Below, piece by piece: positions 22,181-22,819 of a DNA stretch of 22,819 bases. The notes under the pieces are model-generated. The model saw only the letters and a program-made list of their open reading frames with translations. It did not search any database and had not been told where the DNA came from. Within the stretch, counting starts at the first letter, position 1. Each line of letters opens with the position of its first letter. The stretch is taken from positions 39,058 to 61,876 of the forward strand of contig BMAT01002232.1 of assembly GCA_019649035.1 (NCBI GenBank), read 5' to 3'. The translations under genes and the position numbers were made by a program. The DNA is from Elysia marginata (taxonomy: Eukaryota > Mollusca > Gastropoda > Plakobranchidae).

Positions 22181-22775
22181 CTTTTTCTAAACTAATAAAA
22201 CACAGCAAATAGAAAAAAAAAACTCAAGTCTACACAGCAACGTGTGGGCCAAATCTTTATTGAATTCACACAGAATGAAACAAACTTGTGAAGCTTAAAA
22301 TGATAAGTAGAGGTGATGTTGGCTAAAAATGCCAATAAAAGAAATATCGATAGTTAACCACTAACACTTGGCCATTATTCTTTCTATGTAAGCTCGAGAT
22401 GAGTTTTTATTCGATATCATTCCTACCAAAATTCTGTTCAAACCGATACTTATGCCTATGGTCTAGGATACCAATAAGTTGGTTTTTTCCCCTTAGTAAA
22501 TGAAAAACAAAAATACCAAACTACCATCGACGGGCCAGATTTACTTCTTCTAAAGACATTTTGATTTAACTTTAACAACCACAAAAAATGAGTTAACAAT
22601 AAAGTCGTCGCATTTTAGGACGAAGATCTAGTTTTCAACATTCTATTATCTTTACGTAAATGAGGGGTTTCTTTAAAAAAGTATAAATAACCCACTAAGG
22701 TTAGAGAGGACTACAACGACAACCGCTTAAGTTTTCTCATCTCCGCCTCTCTTGATGGTTATCAAATTTTACAAT
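22181..22775. other. A+T-rich intergenic DNA
   Basis: No gene, RNA or repeat structure is recognisable. Confidence 0.55.
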
Positions 22776-22784
22776 ATTTCTTCT

Positions 22785-22816
<32 letters not shown>

Positions 22817-22819
22817 TTC
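22776..22819 (+). repeat. (CTT)n microsatellite running off the window
   Basis: TTCTTC units with one CCT interruption continue to the last base, so the array is truncated by the window edge. Confidence 0.9.

Overview
This is eukaryotic (metazoan) nuclear DNA: A+T-rich, with long introns, tRNA-derived SINEs, inverted-repeat elements and long microsatellites. I see no bacterial gene organisation, CRISPR array, prophage or operon. A lophotrochozoan, perhaps a gastropod mollusc, is my best guess from the repeat style, but no marker here proves it.

The window is dominated by one complete protein-coding gene on the minus strand, selenoprotein O (SELENOO). It runs from a start codon at 17354 to a stop at 5054. 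I could assign all 14 coding exons with GT..AG boundaries and consistent phases. The coding sum is 2037 nt, a 678-residue protein. The reading frame crosses a UGA at 5063-5065, followed by two Ser codons and UAG. A selenocysteine third from the end is the signature of this family, and all the expected pseudokinase/AMPylase motifs are intact. The N-terminus looks like a mitochondrial targeting sequence. I could not find a convincing SECIS element near the stop.

Layout. 1-4.0 kb is A+T-rich intergenic DNA with one degenerate SINE-like stretch and a 183-bp inverted-repeat element built of AAAGTCAAC motifs. At 4.0-4.2 kb there is an unassigned exon-like open frame on the plus strand. At 4.5-4.8 kb a SINE lies just past the SELENOO stop. 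From 5.05 to 17.35 kb is SELENOO, whose introns carry two more clear SINEs, one probable SINE, a degraded relative of the AAAGTCAAC element and a near-perfect 22-bp-arm hairpin. From 17.4 to 18.5 kb is the 5' flank, with a striking cluster of CTAGATCT palindromes. From 18.5 to 19.8 kb are three consecutive microsatellites, (CTA)n, (GA)n and (AAT)n. From 20.4 to 20.7 kb is the decayed 3' end of a LINE reverse-transcriptase gene with a 21-bp minisatellite tail. At 21.2-21.5 kb is a 251-bp inverted-repeat element whose arms match the intronic hairpin. From 21.8 kb to the end are pyrimidine-rich low-complexity tracts and a terminal (CTT)n.

The most useful observations are the exact SELENOO gene model with its recoded UGA and apparently missing or remote SECIS, and two inverted-repeat element families, each represented twice in the window. 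I found no convincing evidence of a novel multi-gene system.
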